Shown here piece by piece: positions 44,645-54,101 of a stretch of DNA of 64,000 nucleotides. Source of the stretch: JAKIWV01 sp963773945 (GTDB lineage: Archaea; Thermoplasmatota; Thermoplasmata; Lutacidiplasmatales; UBA184). Positions within the stretch are counted from its first letter, which is position 1, and each line of letters begins with the position of its first letter. The translations under genes and the position numbers were made by a program. The notes under the pieces are model-generated. The model ran no database searches, had not been told where the DNA came from, and worked only from the letters and a program-made list of their open reading frames with translations. The stretch lies in NCBI GenBank assembly GCA_963773945.1, contig CAVZDD010000003.1, positions 372,001 through 436,000 of the forward strand, in the 5' to 3' direction.

Positions 44645-45436
44645 ATGGCCGGACCTGCCGCGAGCCCCACCGCCCCGGTGCCGGGGACCGAGGAGAAGCC
44701 GTTCCTCTGGGTGACCCGTCCGCTGGCCACCGCGGCGAAACAATTCGTCAAGAGCCTCTGGCGACCGTCGACGGTGCTCTACCCGTTCGAGCGGCTCGAG
44801 GACCCGAAGTTCCGAGGGGAGGTGGCCGTCGCCTCCGGGAAGCCGATCGGCGTCGGGGAGATCTGGGACAACTACCGGGGCGTTCACGCGCTCAACATCA
44901 ACACCTGCATTTCGTGCAACCTCTGCGCGTTCAGCTGCCCCGACGTCTGCATCGAAATGGTCACGGTGCCGGGCGGCGACCCTAAGCACCCGAAAAAATG
45001 CCCCGAGATCGACTACGGAAAGTGCTCGTTCTGCGGCTTCTGCTCGGACGCCTGTCCCGAGGGCTGCCTCACGATGACGACCCGCTACGAGCTGAGCGCC
45101 CACAAGCGGGAGGAGATGGTCTTCTCCCCGGCCAAGATGTTTGAGATCTACCAGTCGAAGCTTCCGATGAACCCGATCCGGGTCGAACGGCCGAAGAACG
45201 AGGACCTGATCCTCCTCGACCCACCGATCTGCATCGGCTGCAACGCGTGCGCCCGCGACTGCCCGACGCAGTGCATCACGATGCTCGACATCCCCAAACC
45301 GACGCCGAAGCCCGGCGAGAAGGTGGCCAAGCGAATCTGGAAGGAGCCGGTCATCAACGACTCCGACTGCGTGCGGTGCGGCACCTGCATCAGTGTGTGC
45401 CCCAAGGACTGTCTGTTCTGGGGGACTCGCCAGTGA
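44645..45436 (+). CDS. nuoI: Complex I subunit I with four [4Fe-4S] motifs
   Basis: A 263-aa ferredoxin-like subunit. Four complete CxxCxxCxxxC motifs are present: Cys 88/91/94/98, 127/130/133/137, 196/199/202/206 and 242/245/248/252. Standard NuoI/FpoI has only the first two (clusters N6a and N6b). The second pair, after an ~58-residue linker, looks like an added two-cluster ferredoxin domain. With no NuoEFG genes beside it, the extra clusters could be the docking site for the real electron donor (ferredoxin or an F420H2 oxidase). ATG 44645; nuoJ overlaps the stop (GTGA). Confidence 0.93.
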   Translation: MAGPAASPTAPVPGTEEKPFLWVTRPLATAAKQFVKSLWRPSTVLYPFERLEDPKFRGEVAVASGKPIGVGEIWDNYRGVHALNINTCISCNLCAFSCPDVCIEMVTVPGGDPKHPKKCPEIDYGKCSFCGFCSDACPEGCLTMTTRYELSAHKREEMVFSPAKMFEIYQSKLPMNPIRVERPKNEDLILLDPPICIGCNACARDCPTQCITMLDIPKPTPKPGEKVAKRIWKEPVINDSDCVRCGTCISVCPKDCLFWGTRQ

Positions 45437-45921
45437 TCCTCGAGCTCCTCGCATTCCTCGTCCTGGCCGCCACCGCGGTGTTCACCGCGCTCGCCGCGCT
45501 GCTCGTGCGCGAGCTTGTCCATACGATCGTCTGGGTGGCCCTCTTCTTCGTCGCGCTCGCCGGATTCTACTTCTTGCTCTCCGCTCCGTTCCTCGGGGTC
45601 CTTCAGCTGGGCGTGTACGCGGGCGCCGTGACAATCCTGCTCCTGTTCGGCGTCATGGTCACCCGCAAGCGGATCTTCGCCCGGGAGGCGGCCACCGGCC
45701 TGGGACCCGGCCCGGTGGCGCTGGCCCTGCTCATCGTGGTCGTGCTCGCCACCGCGGCATCGACCATTCCGGCCAGCACCTCGCAGGTCCACGGCTACAG
45801 CGTGGCGGCGCTCTCGAACGCCCTCTTCGGCCCGTACGGCGGCTGGCTCCTCCTCCTCGGCCTGGTCATGCTCCCCGCCCTCGCAGGATCGATCTACCTG
45901 GTGCGGGAGGGCCGCGAGTGA
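45433..45921 (+). CDS. nuoJ: Complex I subunit J
   Basis: A 162-aa subunit with five TM helices. The family's conserved third helix region is LGVLQLGVYAGAVTILLLFGVMV (given here as the GVYAGAVTILLLF core). Undivided, unlike the split FpoJ of Methanosarcina. GTG 45433 overlaps the nuoI stop and GTG 45918 of nuoK overlaps its own stop. Confidence 0.92.
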   Translation: MILELLAFLVLAATAVFTALAALLVRELVHTIVWVALFFVALAGFYFLLSAPFLGVLQLGVYAGAVTILLLFGVMVTRKRIFAREAATGLGPGPVALALLIVVVLATAASTIPASTSQVHGYSVAALSNALFGPYGGWLLLLGLVMLPALAGSIYLVREGRE

Positions 45922-46241
45922 CGGACCTCCCGCTGGCGGGCTTCGTCGCCCTCTCGGCCGTCCTCCTCGGGGTGGGGATCTTCGGGATCCTCACGCGTCG
46001 CAACTTCATCCTGCTCCTGATCGCCATCGAAGTCGCGATGAACGCGGCGATCCTCAATTTCGTGGTCTTCGGGTCGTACTGGGGCGCGGTGCCGGGGTAC
46101 GGCCTCGAGGGCCCGTCCGTCGCGGTCGTGCTCATCGGTCTCGCGGCCACCGAGGTCGCGGTGGGCCTGGCCATCGTCCTCGCGCTGAACCGCCTGCGGG
46201 GCTCCATCAACGTCGCGGAGGCGACGGTCCTCAAGCACTGA
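45918..46241 (+). CDS. nuoK: Complex I subunit K
   Basis: A 107-aa, three-TM, MrpC-like subunit. The ion-path glutamates are present in LIAIEVAMNAAILNFV and LAATEVAVGLAIVLAL. GTG 45918, overlapping nuoJ by 4 nt. nuoL starts 10 nt later behind AGGAGG. Confidence 0.93.
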   Translation: MTDLPLAGFVALSAVLLGVGIFGILTRRNFILLLIAIEVAMNAAILNFVVFGSYWGAVPGYGLEGPSVAVVLIGLAATEVAVGLAIVLALNRLRGSINVAEATVLKH

Positions 46242-46251
46242 GGAGGGGAAC

Positions 46252-48261
46252 ATGACCGGACCGCTCAACGCACTCTTTGGATGGGCATTCCTCGTTCCGC
46301 TTGCGCCGACGCTCGCCTTCGTGGTGGTGGGGCTCTTCGGCCGCCGGATGCAACGGCTCGAGTGGGGCGGCTGGGTGGCCGCCGGCGCGGCGTTTGTCGC
46401 GATGGTCCTCGGCGTCCTCATCGCCGTGGGCGAGATGCTGTCGCCGGGCACCTACTCGGACCGAAGCTTTCAGTGGTTCACACTGGCCGGCAACGGCACG
46501 GGCGTGTTCCCGAACGGCTTCTCACTCGTGATGGGAACGCTGGTCGACCCGCTCTCGGCGATCATGCTGATCGTCGTGACGGTGGTGGGCTTTCTCGTGA
46601 TGTTGTTCTCGATCGGCTACATGCACCGGGACTCGGGCCTCCCCCGGTACTACGCGGAACTGTCACTCTTCCTCGCCTCGATGTTGGGCCTCGTCCTCGC
46701 GGACAATCTTCTTCAGTTCTTCTTGTTCTGGGAGCTCGTCGGCGTCTGCTCGTACTTCCTGATCGGATTCTACTACCAGCGACCCGCGGCGGCGAGCGCC
46801 GCCAAAGAGGCGTTCCTCGTCACCCGCATCGGGGACGTGCTGTTCCTGCTCGGGATTTTCATTTACTTTCAGCAATTCGCAACGGCCGGGCCCGCCCACG
46901 GATGGGCCGCAGCCGGCTTCCCGTTCGTCGTCCACAATGCCCCGTTCCTCGCGCTCGTCCCGGTGTCGAACCCGACCCTGTTCACCATCGCGGGATTGTT
47001 GATCCTCGGCGGAGCGGCGGGAAAGTCCGCCCAGTTCCCGCTGGACGTGTGGCTACCGGACGCGATGGAGGGGCCCACGACCGTCAGCGCGCTGATCCAC
47101 GCCGCCACGATGGTCGCGGCGGGAGTGTACCTCCTCGCCGTCACCTCCGTCTTCATCGGCTTCAGTTCGACGGACCAGTTTGCGATCGTCGCCATTGGCG
47201 GCTTCACCACGTTCTGGGCCGCATCGATGGCGATGGTGAATCGCGACATCAAGCGGGTCATCGCCTACTCCACGGTCTCGCAGCTGGGCTACATGGTGCT
47301 CGCCGTCGGTGCCGGATTCACGATGGTGGGACTTTACCACCTGTTCACGCATGCATTCTTCAAAGCACTGCTGTTCCTCGCCGCCGGCGCCGTCATTCAC
47401 GTCGTGGAGACCCAGGACCTGTTCAAGATGGGCGGGCTCCGCAAGACGATGCGGATCACGTCGATCGGCTTCCTGATCGGCGGTCTCTCGCTCGCGGGCA
47501 TCCCGCCCCTGGCCGGTTTCTTCAGCAAGGACGACGTGCTCGGGAGCGTCTTTTCGGCAGCCCAGACGCACCCATTGTACTGGCCGTTCCTGATCCTCGC
47601 CTACCTGACGGTGTTCATGACGGCCTACTACATTTTCCGGGTCTGGTTCCTCACCTTCTCGGGCGACGCCCCCCGCGACCCCTCGCTGCCCCACGGCCAT
47701 GAGGCGCCGTGGACGATGACCGTCCCGATCGTGATCCTCTCCGCCCTGGCGGTCGTCGCGGGACTGCTCGCCTTCGTTCCCCAGTTCGGCGGGCTCTTCA
47801 CCGCCGGCGTCGGATTCCCGGCGACCCCCGGCGTGCCGCCCACCTACACGACCACCGACCTACTGCTGTCGGCCCTATCGGTCAGCCTCGGGGCCGGGGG
47901 GATCCTGACGGCCTACGTACTCTGGGGCAACGGCCGCGTGTTCACCCTCGCCGAAGACTCGGGCGCGCAGCCGGTCCGGAGACTTCTGCTCGAGCGCTAT
48001 TACGTGAAGGCCGGCGTGGATTGGTTCGGACTCCGGGTCGTCTACGGCTTCTCTCGATTCCTGGACTTCGTGGACGAGTACATCATCGACGGAACGGTCC
48101 ACGGGTTCGAGCGCCTGTTCTCGGAACTCTCGATCCGGATGCGGCGACTCCAGTCCGGCGTCGTGCTCGATTACGCCGCCTACGTGGTCGTCGGGCTCGT
48201 GATCTTCCTCGTGTTCCTCTACCTGATCGTCCCGGCATTCCCGGCACTCGGAGGGGGTTGA
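46252..48261 (+). CDS. nuoL: Complex I subunit L (antiporter-like)
   Basis: A 669-aa antiporter-like subunit, the most distal pump, with about 14-16 TM helices and the long C-terminal lateral helix. Signature segments are SIGYMHRDSGLPRYYAELSLF in pieces, FFLFWELVGVCSYFLIGFYY, GKSAQFPLDVWLPDAMEGPT and LIHAATMVAAGVYL. ATG 46252 has a clear SD AGGAGG 6 nt upstream. nuoM starts 3 nt after its stop. Confidence 0.95.
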   Translation: MTGPLNALFGWAFLVPLAPTLAFVVVGLFGRRMQRLEWGGWVAAGAAFVAMVLGVLIAVGEMLSPGTYSDRSFQWFTLAGNGTGVFPNGFSLVMGTLVDPLSAIMLIVVTVVGFLVMLFSIGYMHRDSGLPRYYAELSLFLASMLGLVLADNLLQFFLFWELVGVCSYFLIGFYYQRPAAASAAKEAFLVTRIGDVLFLLGIFIYFQQFATAGPAHGWAAAGFPFVVHNAPFLALVPVSNPTLFTIAGLLILGGAAGKSAQFPLDVWLPDAMEGPTTVSALIHAATMVAAGVYLLAVTSVFIGFSSTDQFAIVAIGGFTTFWAASMAMVNRDIKRVIAYSTVSQLGYMVLAVGAGFTMVGLYHLFTHAFFKALLFLAAGAVIHVVETQDLFKMGGLRKTMRITSIGFLIGGLSLAGIPPLAGFFSKDDVLGSVFSAAQTHPLYWPFLILAYLTVFMTAYYIFRVWFLTFSGDAPRDPSLPHGHEAPWTMTVPIVILSALAVVAGLLAFVPQFGGLFTAGVGFPATPGVPPTYTTTDLLLSALSVSLGAGGILTAYVLWGNGRVFTLAEDSGAQPVRRLLLERYYVKAGVDWFGLRVVYGFSRFLDFVDEYIIDGTVHGFERLFSELSIRMRRLQSGVVLDYAAYVVVGLVIFLVFLYLIVPAFPALGGG

Positions 48262-48264
48262 GCC

Positions 48265-49728
48265 ATGATCCCCATCCTGTCCCTGACCCTCGCGACGCTG
48301 TTCATCGGGACGGTAGTGACCTTCGCCGCCGGCACAAAGGCGCGGTACGTGGCCGCCGCGATTTCGGCCATCTTCCTCGCCGAGATCGCCCTCATGTTCC
48401 TCCAATTCTCCTGGCCAGCCGTCGCCGTGGCCCCGACCCACTTCGCGGAGTCGGAGACCTATCCCTGGATCTCGGTCGCCTGGCTCCACGTCAACTACAC
48501 GGTCGGGATCGACGGCATCTCCCTCGTCCTGATCCTGCTCACCGGGATCCTCCAGGCGGTCACGGTCGCCTACTCCTGGAACGAGTCGAAGCAGCCCGGG
48601 GCCTGGTTCGGCCTGGTCCTGCTGACCTGCCTCGGCTGCTACGGCGTCTTCGTCGCGCTCGACGTCCTCCTGTTCTTCGTCTTCTGGGAGGTCGTGCTCG
48701 TCCCGATGTTCTTCCTCATCGGGTTCTGGGGAGGCCCCCGTCGGCGGTACGCGGCGCTCAAGTTCTTCATCTATACCCACGTCGCCTCGGTGACGATGCT
48801 GGTGGCCTTACTGGTCACCGCGTTCTACTCCCACAGCCCCTCGCTCGACTTCGCCAGCCTGGCGGGCTCGGCCCAGACGCTGGCCGTGCCGACCCAGATC
48901 GTTCTCTTCCTCTCCCTGTTCTTTGGGTTTGGCGTCAAGTTCCCAATCGTTCCGTTCCACACGTGGTTGCCCGACGCCCACGTCGAAGCCCCGACGGGCG
49001 GCTCGGTGCTCCTCGCGGGCCTTCTCCTCAAACTGGGCGGCTACGGACTCATTCGTTGGGGACTCGAGATCCTGCCCACCGGCCTCGAGCACGTGGCGCC
49101 GATCCTCTACGCCGTCGCCTTCGCCTCCATCATCTGGGGCGCCGGGGTCTCCCTCGCGCAGCGGGACCTGAAGCGGCTGATCGCCTACTCGTCGATCAAC
49201 CACATGGGGATCGTGCTCCTCGCGATCGCCCTGTACTCCTCGCTCGGTCTCTTGGCGGCGGTCCTCCTGATGTTCGCCCACGGGATCGTGAGCGCGCTCC
49301 TGTTCATGGTCTCGGGAAGTGTCCACCACACGTTCGGGAGCCGCGACCTGGCGTCGGTGAACGGCATCACGCCCACCGCCCCGACGCTCTCCACGATGAC
49401 GATGGTGGGCGCGCTCGCGTCGTTGGGCCTGCCGGCGCTCATCAGCTTCCCGGCGGAGTTCACCGCCCTGCTGGCGACCTGGGACAAGCTCGGCTACTGG
49501 GTGCTGATCCCGCTGGGGGCCCTCGTCGTCACGGCCGCGTTCTACATCTGGATGATGCAGCGGCTGCTCTTCGGCCCACCGAAAGGCATTCCGGCGGGCG
49601 CCCACGACCTGCCGTACATGGAGGCGTTGGCGATGGGCGTGCTCGTCGCGCTCACGGTGCTCTACGGCATTCTGCCGAATCTGCTGATCCACTTCATCCA
49701 ACTCTCACCGGTCGCGGGGTTGCCGTGA
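48265..49728 (+). CDS. nuoM: Complex I subunit M (antiporter-like)
   Basis: A 487-aa antiporter-like pump subunit with about 14 TM helices. Conserved Glu in FFVFWEVVLVPMFFLIG, then PIVPFHTWLPDAHVEAPT, LLLKLGGYGLIRW and KRLIAYSSINHMGIV with the lysine of the proton path. ATG 48265. nuoN starts 13 nt downstream. Confidence 0.95.
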   Translation: MIPILSLTLATLFIGTVVTFAAGTKARYVAAAISAIFLAEIALMFLQFSWPAVAVAPTHFAESETYPWISVAWLHVNYTVGIDGISLVLILLTGILQAVTVAYSWNESKQPGAWFGLVLLTCLGCYGVFVALDVLLFFVFWEVVLVPMFFLIGFWGGPRRRYAALKFFIYTHVASVTMLVALLVTAFYSHSPSLDFASLAGSAQTLAVPTQIVLFLSLFFGFGVKFPIVPFHTWLPDAHVEAPTGGSVLLAGLLLKLGGYGLIRWGLEILPTGLEHVAPILYAVAFASIIWGAGVSLAQRDLKRLIAYSSINHMGIVLLAIALYSSLGLLAAVLLMFAHGIVSALLFMVSGSVHHTFGSRDLASVNGITPTAPTLSTMTMVGALASLGLPALISFPAEFTALLATWDKLGYWVLIPLGALVVTAAFYIWMMQRLLFGPPKGIPAGAHDLPYMEALAMGVLVALTVLYGILPNLLIHFIQLSPVAGLP

Positions 49729-49741
49729 GCGGAGGCGCCCG

Positions 49742-51373
49742 ATGACCGTCCTGCCATGGACGGTCTTCATTCCGGAGCTGTTCCTCCTCGGCGCCGCGCT
49801 CCTGATCTTTCTCCTCGACTCGGCCGGGATCCGGCGGCTCGAGCTGTTCGGCGGCCTCGCGACGGTCGGTGTTGTCATCGCACTCGTCGGCGTCCTCGCG
49901 GATCTCCGTTTCGCGCCCCTCGCCGGCCTCGCCACCGTTCCAACCAGCGCAGTCGACGCGCCCTGGGGCACCCTCGGAGGGTCGCTCGTCGCGGTGACGA
50001 GCTTTGGGCTGATCTTTCAAGCGATCTTCCTGACGTCGGCGTTGCTCGTCGCGCTGGCTTCGCTGTCGCACCCGTCCGACGAGAGGGGCGCGGCGATCTT
50101 CTTCGGACTCCTGCTGTTCGCCACGCTGGGGATGACCCTCGCTGCGTTGTCGGCGGACCTGATCTTCCTCCTCCTGTCCATCGAGATCACCGGCATCTCG
50201 ACCTACTTGCTGGTCGGGTACACCCGACGCGACCCCCGTGGGCTGGAGGCGGCGATGAAGATGTACATCATCGGCGCGTTGTCGGCGGCGCTCTCCTTCT
50301 TCGGCGCCTCGCTGCTGTACGCCGTGTACGGCACGACGAGCCTGGCGCACCTCGGGACCGCGATGGTCTTCGTCGGCCTCCCCCCCCCGCTCTTCGGCGA
50401 GACATCGATCGCCCTGTTGGGCTACGGCTTCCTGATCGTCGGAATTGGGTTCAAGGTCACGGCGGTTCCGTTCCACGCATGGGCCGTCGACGTGTACGAC
50501 GGCGCCCCCTCGGAGGTCTCCGCGTTCCTGGCCGGGGGCTCCAAGAAGGTCGGCTTGTTCGCCTACTTCCTGGTCTTCCTCGTCCCGATCCTCTTTGGGA
50601 CAACGTTCTCGACCCCGCCCGTCCCGTGCCCCTACGGGCTCTGTCACGCCTTCGTGCCGAACTTCGGCGTGTCCCTCCAGGTCATCTTCGGCGTCATGGC
50701 CGTGGTGACGATGACCGTAGGGAATGTCCTCGCGCTGCAGCAGACGGAGATGAAACGGATGCTCGCCTACTCGAGCATCTCCCAGGCGGGGTACATGCTG
50801 ATCGGCCTCGCCGTAGCCACCTCGCCCGGGATCGCCGGGGCTGTCCTCTTGATCTTCGCCCACATCTTCATGAAAGCCGGCGCGTTCCTGATCGTCGCCG
50901 CCATCGCCGGCTTCGGAGTGGGCAGCCGGATCGAGGACTGGAAGGGCGTGGGCCTGCGGCACCCGCTGCTCGGAGGTTCGTTTGCCGCCATGCTCCTGTC
51001 GCTCGCCGGGATCCCGCTCACCGTCGGCTTCGTTGCGAAGTTCGTCCTCTTCTCGGCCGCCGTGCAGGCCCAAGGATGGTTCGTGTGGCTCGCCGTGGCC
51101 GGACTCCTCAACAGCGCCTTGTCGGTGTTCTACTACGCCCGGGTGCTTCGCGTCATGTATATGGAGCGGCCCGACGCGACGGACGTACCCCTCCCGGCCG
51201 GCGCCGTGGTCGGAGGGTCAGGCCCGCCCGCCCTCCCCTTAGGCGGACTCGGCTACGGTCGGGCGGTGGCGATCGGCCTCGCGACGGCAGCGATCTTCGC
51301 CTTCGGGGTCTATCCCCAGTCGGTGCTCGGGCCCATCCAGCTGGCCGCCAACCACCTCATCCAGATTCTATAA
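49742..51373 (+). CDS. nuoN: Complex I subunit N (antiporter-like)
   Basis: A 543-aa antiporter-like subunit. Recognisable are LLLSIEITGISTYLLVGY, GFKVTAVPFHAWAVDVYDGAP and MKRMLAYSSISQAGYML, and AGIPLTVGFVAKF before the last helices. It ends the 11-gene nuo cluster (A B C D H I J K L M N). The geranylgeranyl-reductase-like gene follows after 6 nt on the same strand. Confidence 0.95.
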   Translation: MTVLPWTVFIPELFLLGAALLIFLLDSAGIRRLELFGGLATVGVVIALVGVLADLRFAPLAGLATVPTSAVDAPWGTLGGSLVAVTSFGLIFQAIFLTSALLVALASLSHPSDERGAAIFFGLLLFATLGMTLAALSADLIFLLLSIEITGISTYLLVGYTRRDPRGLEAAMKMYIIGALSAALSFFGASLLYAVYGTTSLAHLGTAMVFVGLPPPLFGETSIALLGYGFLIVGIGFKVTAVPFHAWAVDVYDGAPSEVSAFLAGGSKKVGLFAYFLVFLVPILFGTTFSTPPVPCPYGLCHAFVPNFGVSLQVIFGVMAVVTMTVGNVLALQQTEMKRMLAYSSISQAGYMLIGLAVATSPGIAGAVLLIFAHIFMKAGAFLIVAAIAGFGVGSRIEDWKGVGLRHPLLGGSFAAMLLSLAGIPLTVGFVAKFVLFSAAVQAQGWFVWLAVAGLLNSALSVFYYARVLRVMYMERPDATDVPLPAGAVVGGSGPPALPLGGLGYGRAVAIGLATAAIFAFGVYPQSVLGPIQLAANHLIQIL

Positions 51374-51379
51374 GCCCGG

Positions 51380-52499
51380 GTGAACTGGCTAGCCGTGGAG
51401 CGTTTCGACGTTGTCGTCGTGGGAAGTGGACCGGCGGGTTCCACCGCCGCCCGCTTTGCCGCCCGGGGAGGCGCGCGCACGCTCCTCGTCGACCAGCGCT
51501 CCGAGCTGGGCCACCCCGTTCAGTGCGGAGAGTTCCTGCCCAGTGCCCGGGAGCTCTCGGACCTGTTCCCCTGTCCGGAGGTCATCGCCGAGGCCTTCGT
51601 GGTCCCCCCCGAGACCGGTACTCCAAGAGACGCGGGAGATGGTCTGCATCTCTCCCGGGGGTCGTCGCTTCCGGTTCCCCCTCGAAGGCTACGTGATCTC
51701 CCGCCGGGCCTACGACAAACGGCTCGCCCTCGACGCGGAAGGGGAGGGAGCCGAGCTCCGGTTCCCCCGGGGAGTAACCCGGGTGCGCGACCGGCTCGTC
51801 GAGTTCGCCGGCGGGGAACAGGTCGACGCGACGGTGATCGTGGGCGCCGACGGCCCGCTGTCGACCGTGGGGCGCAGCGTCGGCTTCACGCCCCCGCGAG
51901 AAATGTTCCGCATGATCACCGCCACGGTCGCCGGGGAGGGATCCCCCGATATCGAGCTCTACTTCGGCCGACTCGCCCCTGGAGGCTACGCGTGGCGGTT
52001 CCCCCGCGCCCATGACGCGAATGTCGGATTGGGTGTCTCTCAACTGCCGAACGGGCACCGACTCGACGGACTCTTGGAGGAATTCGTGGGACGGGAATCC
52101 TGGGGGCCGGCCTCGGACCGGACCCGCTGGTGGGTGCCCCTGGGTCCCCCGCCCGAGAGCGCCGTCCGGGGCCGGGCGATCTTTGCCGGGGATGCGGCCA
52201 ACCTCGTGATGGCGACGAATGGAGGCGGCATCCCGACGGCGGTGCTCTCAGGACGGGACGCCGGAGTGGCGGCGGCCCGTCATGTACGGGAGGGCGTTCC
52301 GCTCTCGGAGTACGACCGGCTTTGGCGCGCCCATTTGGCCGGGCCGCTCGCGCGAGGGTACCGTGTTAAGCGATTTGCGGACCGATTCATTCAGAGCGAC
52401 CTCCTCGTCGCGGGAGGGATGAGATATATCGGGGGCGCGGGTCTCGACGCGATGATGCGGCTTCGATGGCCTCCGCGTCTGGGATGGCTGAGCTCGTGA
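51380..52499 (+). CDS. Geranylgeranyl reductase-family flavoprotein, frameshift at C7 run 51604-51610
   Basis: FAD-dependent reductase of the archaeal GGR family, which saturates isoprenoid chains of lipids or menaquinone. The dinucleotide motif is VVVGSGPAGSTAA, then QCGEFLP. The frame changes at 51604-51620. Removing one C from the run of seven joins AEAFVVPP to RPVLQETREMVCISPGG and gives about 372 aa. The remainder has VIVGADGPLSTVGRS, the FAD-binding IFAGDAANLVMATNGGGI and a C-terminal helical part. GTG 51380. Located between complex I and a prenyl synthase, it may saturate respiratory-quinone or core-lipid chains. Confidence 0.85.
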
Positions 52500-53554
52500 C
52501 GAGCCCGGCCGACGCCAGCGTGGCCCACGAGGTTCCGCTCGAGGTCCTCGTCAGTCGGGCCTTTGGCGCGGAGGCGTTCTTCGAGCTCGGCGCCTTGCTC
52601 CCCGAACTCGCCGAGGACCTGAGCGGCATCGAGGAGCGGCTCAAGAGCGTCCTCCAGTCCGAGTATCCCCCCCTGACGGAAGCAGTGATCTACGCGTGCA
52701 CCACCGGAGGCAAGCGGCTCCGGCCGCTGCTCATGGCCGCCGCGTTCCGGGCGTTGGGCGCCACCTCCACCAAGCCGGTGCACTCCCTCGCCGCCGCGTT
52801 CCAGCTGATCCACACCGCTTCGCTCATCCACGACGACGTGATCGACCACGCGGACCAGCGCCGCGGCCGGCCGTCCGTCCTTCGCGCCTTCGGTCTCCCC
52901 GCCGCGATCGTCGCCGGCGACTACCTCTACGTGCGGGCGTTCGAGCTCGCCTCGGAGTATCCGCAGGCCATCATTCTCCGATGCGGAGAGGCCTGCGCGA
53001 ACTTGGCCGAAGGCGAGATCCTCCAGGAGTCCGGTCGCTTCGACCTGACGATCAGCCGGGACGAGTACCTTCGGATCGTGACGCGCAAGACCGCCACCAT
53101 TGTCTCGGCCGCGCTCGCGAGCGTGGGCGACATCGCCGGGTCGACGGCGCCGGTGGTCGAGGCGCTCGCCGCCTATGGACGGGCGGTGGGCATCGCGTTC
53201 CAGCTTCGCGACGACCTGCTCGATGCCTACGGGGAGCCCGATCTGCTTGGCAAGCCGCTCTACGCCGACTTCCGCGAGGGGAACCCCACCCTGCTGTCCA
53301 TCGAGGCCTACCAGCACCTCGAGGGCAAGACGAAATTGGAGTACGAGCGACTGTTCGCCCGGCGCGAGAAGCGACCCCGTGAGCTCCTCAAGCTCCGCAC
53401 CCTCACGGATCAAACCCCCGCGCCCGGGATCGTGGAAGCCGAGGGCCATCACTGGGCCGCCACGGCGATCCGCGCGCTCGACCCCGTGCCGATGGGGCCG
53501 TACCGCTCGCTGCTCGAGCGGCTGGCCCACGCCGCGACCACGCGCCGCTATTGA
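52496..53554 (+). CDS. Polyprenyl diphosphate synthase (GGPP/FPP synthase family)
   Basis: Trans-prenyltransferase of about 352 aa making the C20 (or longer) prenyl diphosphate for archaeal lipids and quinones. The first Asp-rich motif is DDVIDHADQRRGRPS, preceded by GGKRLRPLL; the second is FQLRDDLLDAYG. Both are complete. The residues just before the first motif (HTASLIH) do not clearly fix chain length. GTG 52496 overlaps the GGR stop (GTGA), the habit of this genome; ATG 52484 or 52466 are alternatives with longer overlap. The operon with GGR couples chain synthesis and reduction. Confidence 0.9.
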   Translation: MTSPADASVAHEVPLEVLVSRAFGAEAFFELGALLPELAEDLSGIEERLKSVLQSEYPPLTEAVIYACTTGGKRLRPLLMAAAFRALGATSTKPVHSLAAAFQLIHTASLIHDDVIDHADQRRGRPSVLRAFGLPAAIVAGDYLYVRAFELASEYPQAIILRCGEACANLAEGEILQESGRFDLTISRDEYLRIVTRKTATIVSAALASVGDIAGSTAPVVEALAAYGRAVGIAFQLRDDLLDAYGEPDLLGKPLYADFREGNPTLLSIEAYQHLEGKTKLEYERLFARREKRPRELLKLRTLTDQTPAPGIVEAEGHHWAATAIRALDPVPMGPYRSLLERLAHAATTRRY

Positions 53555-53627
53555 GCACACCACTCGAACGAAACCTACTTGACAGGTTCACCGCCCTTTC
53601 GCCTTCGCACCGCGGTGCAGGGACCCG

Positions 53628-54101
53628 ATGGCACGTCAATTGGCGCGGCCCACCTCGGCCGCCGATTCCGACAACGACCCTTCGGGGTCGACCCGGGTCC
53701 AGCACCTGCCCCCGGTCTGGGAACGGCAACTCCCTCCGCCGAGCCTGCCGATCGGGGTGGCCATTCTCTCGATCATCACCGCCGCCGTCGGCGTGTTGCT
53801 GATCGTTTCCGGAATCCTCTTCGTGCTAACCTACTACGGCAGCCTCGTCATTCCGGCATCGCTGGTCATCTTCCACGTCGGGGACCCGACCGGGGCGACG
53901 GTGCTCGTCGTCCTGGGGGTCGTGATCGCGCTGCTCTCCTCCGCCCTCTGGCACCAGGAACTCTGGGCGTTCTACCTGATGGTCGGGTTCCTGTTCCTGG
54001 GCTTGGCCTATCTCTTCTTCACTGATTCGATCACGTACCTCTTCCTGATCGTCCTCGCGGTCTTCATCTACCTCATCGCGGTGCGCCACCACTTCTACTG
54101 A
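53628..54101 (+). CDS. Four-TM membrane protein, 157 aa
   Basis: No family recognised. A polar N-terminal tail of about 40 residues is followed by four hydrophobic segments (about 42-68, 73-85, 90-110, 115-152) with few charges. ATG 53628; the stop overlaps the ATG of the nitrilase gene by one base (TGATG). Possible small membrane partner or stress protein. Function not inferred. Confidence 0.65.
   Translation: MARQLARPTSAADSDNDPSGSTRVQHLPPVWERQLPPPSLPIGVAILSIITAAVGVLLIVSGILFVLTYYGSLVIPASLVIFHVGDPTGATVLVVLGVVIALLSSALWHQELWAFYLMVGFLFLGLAYLFFTDSITYLFLIVLAVFIYLIAVRHHFY

Noticed and set aside
47709..49745. Open frame of 678 codons across nuoL and nuoM
   Set aside because: Arg/Pro/Asp-rich shadow of two well-conserved antiporter subunits.
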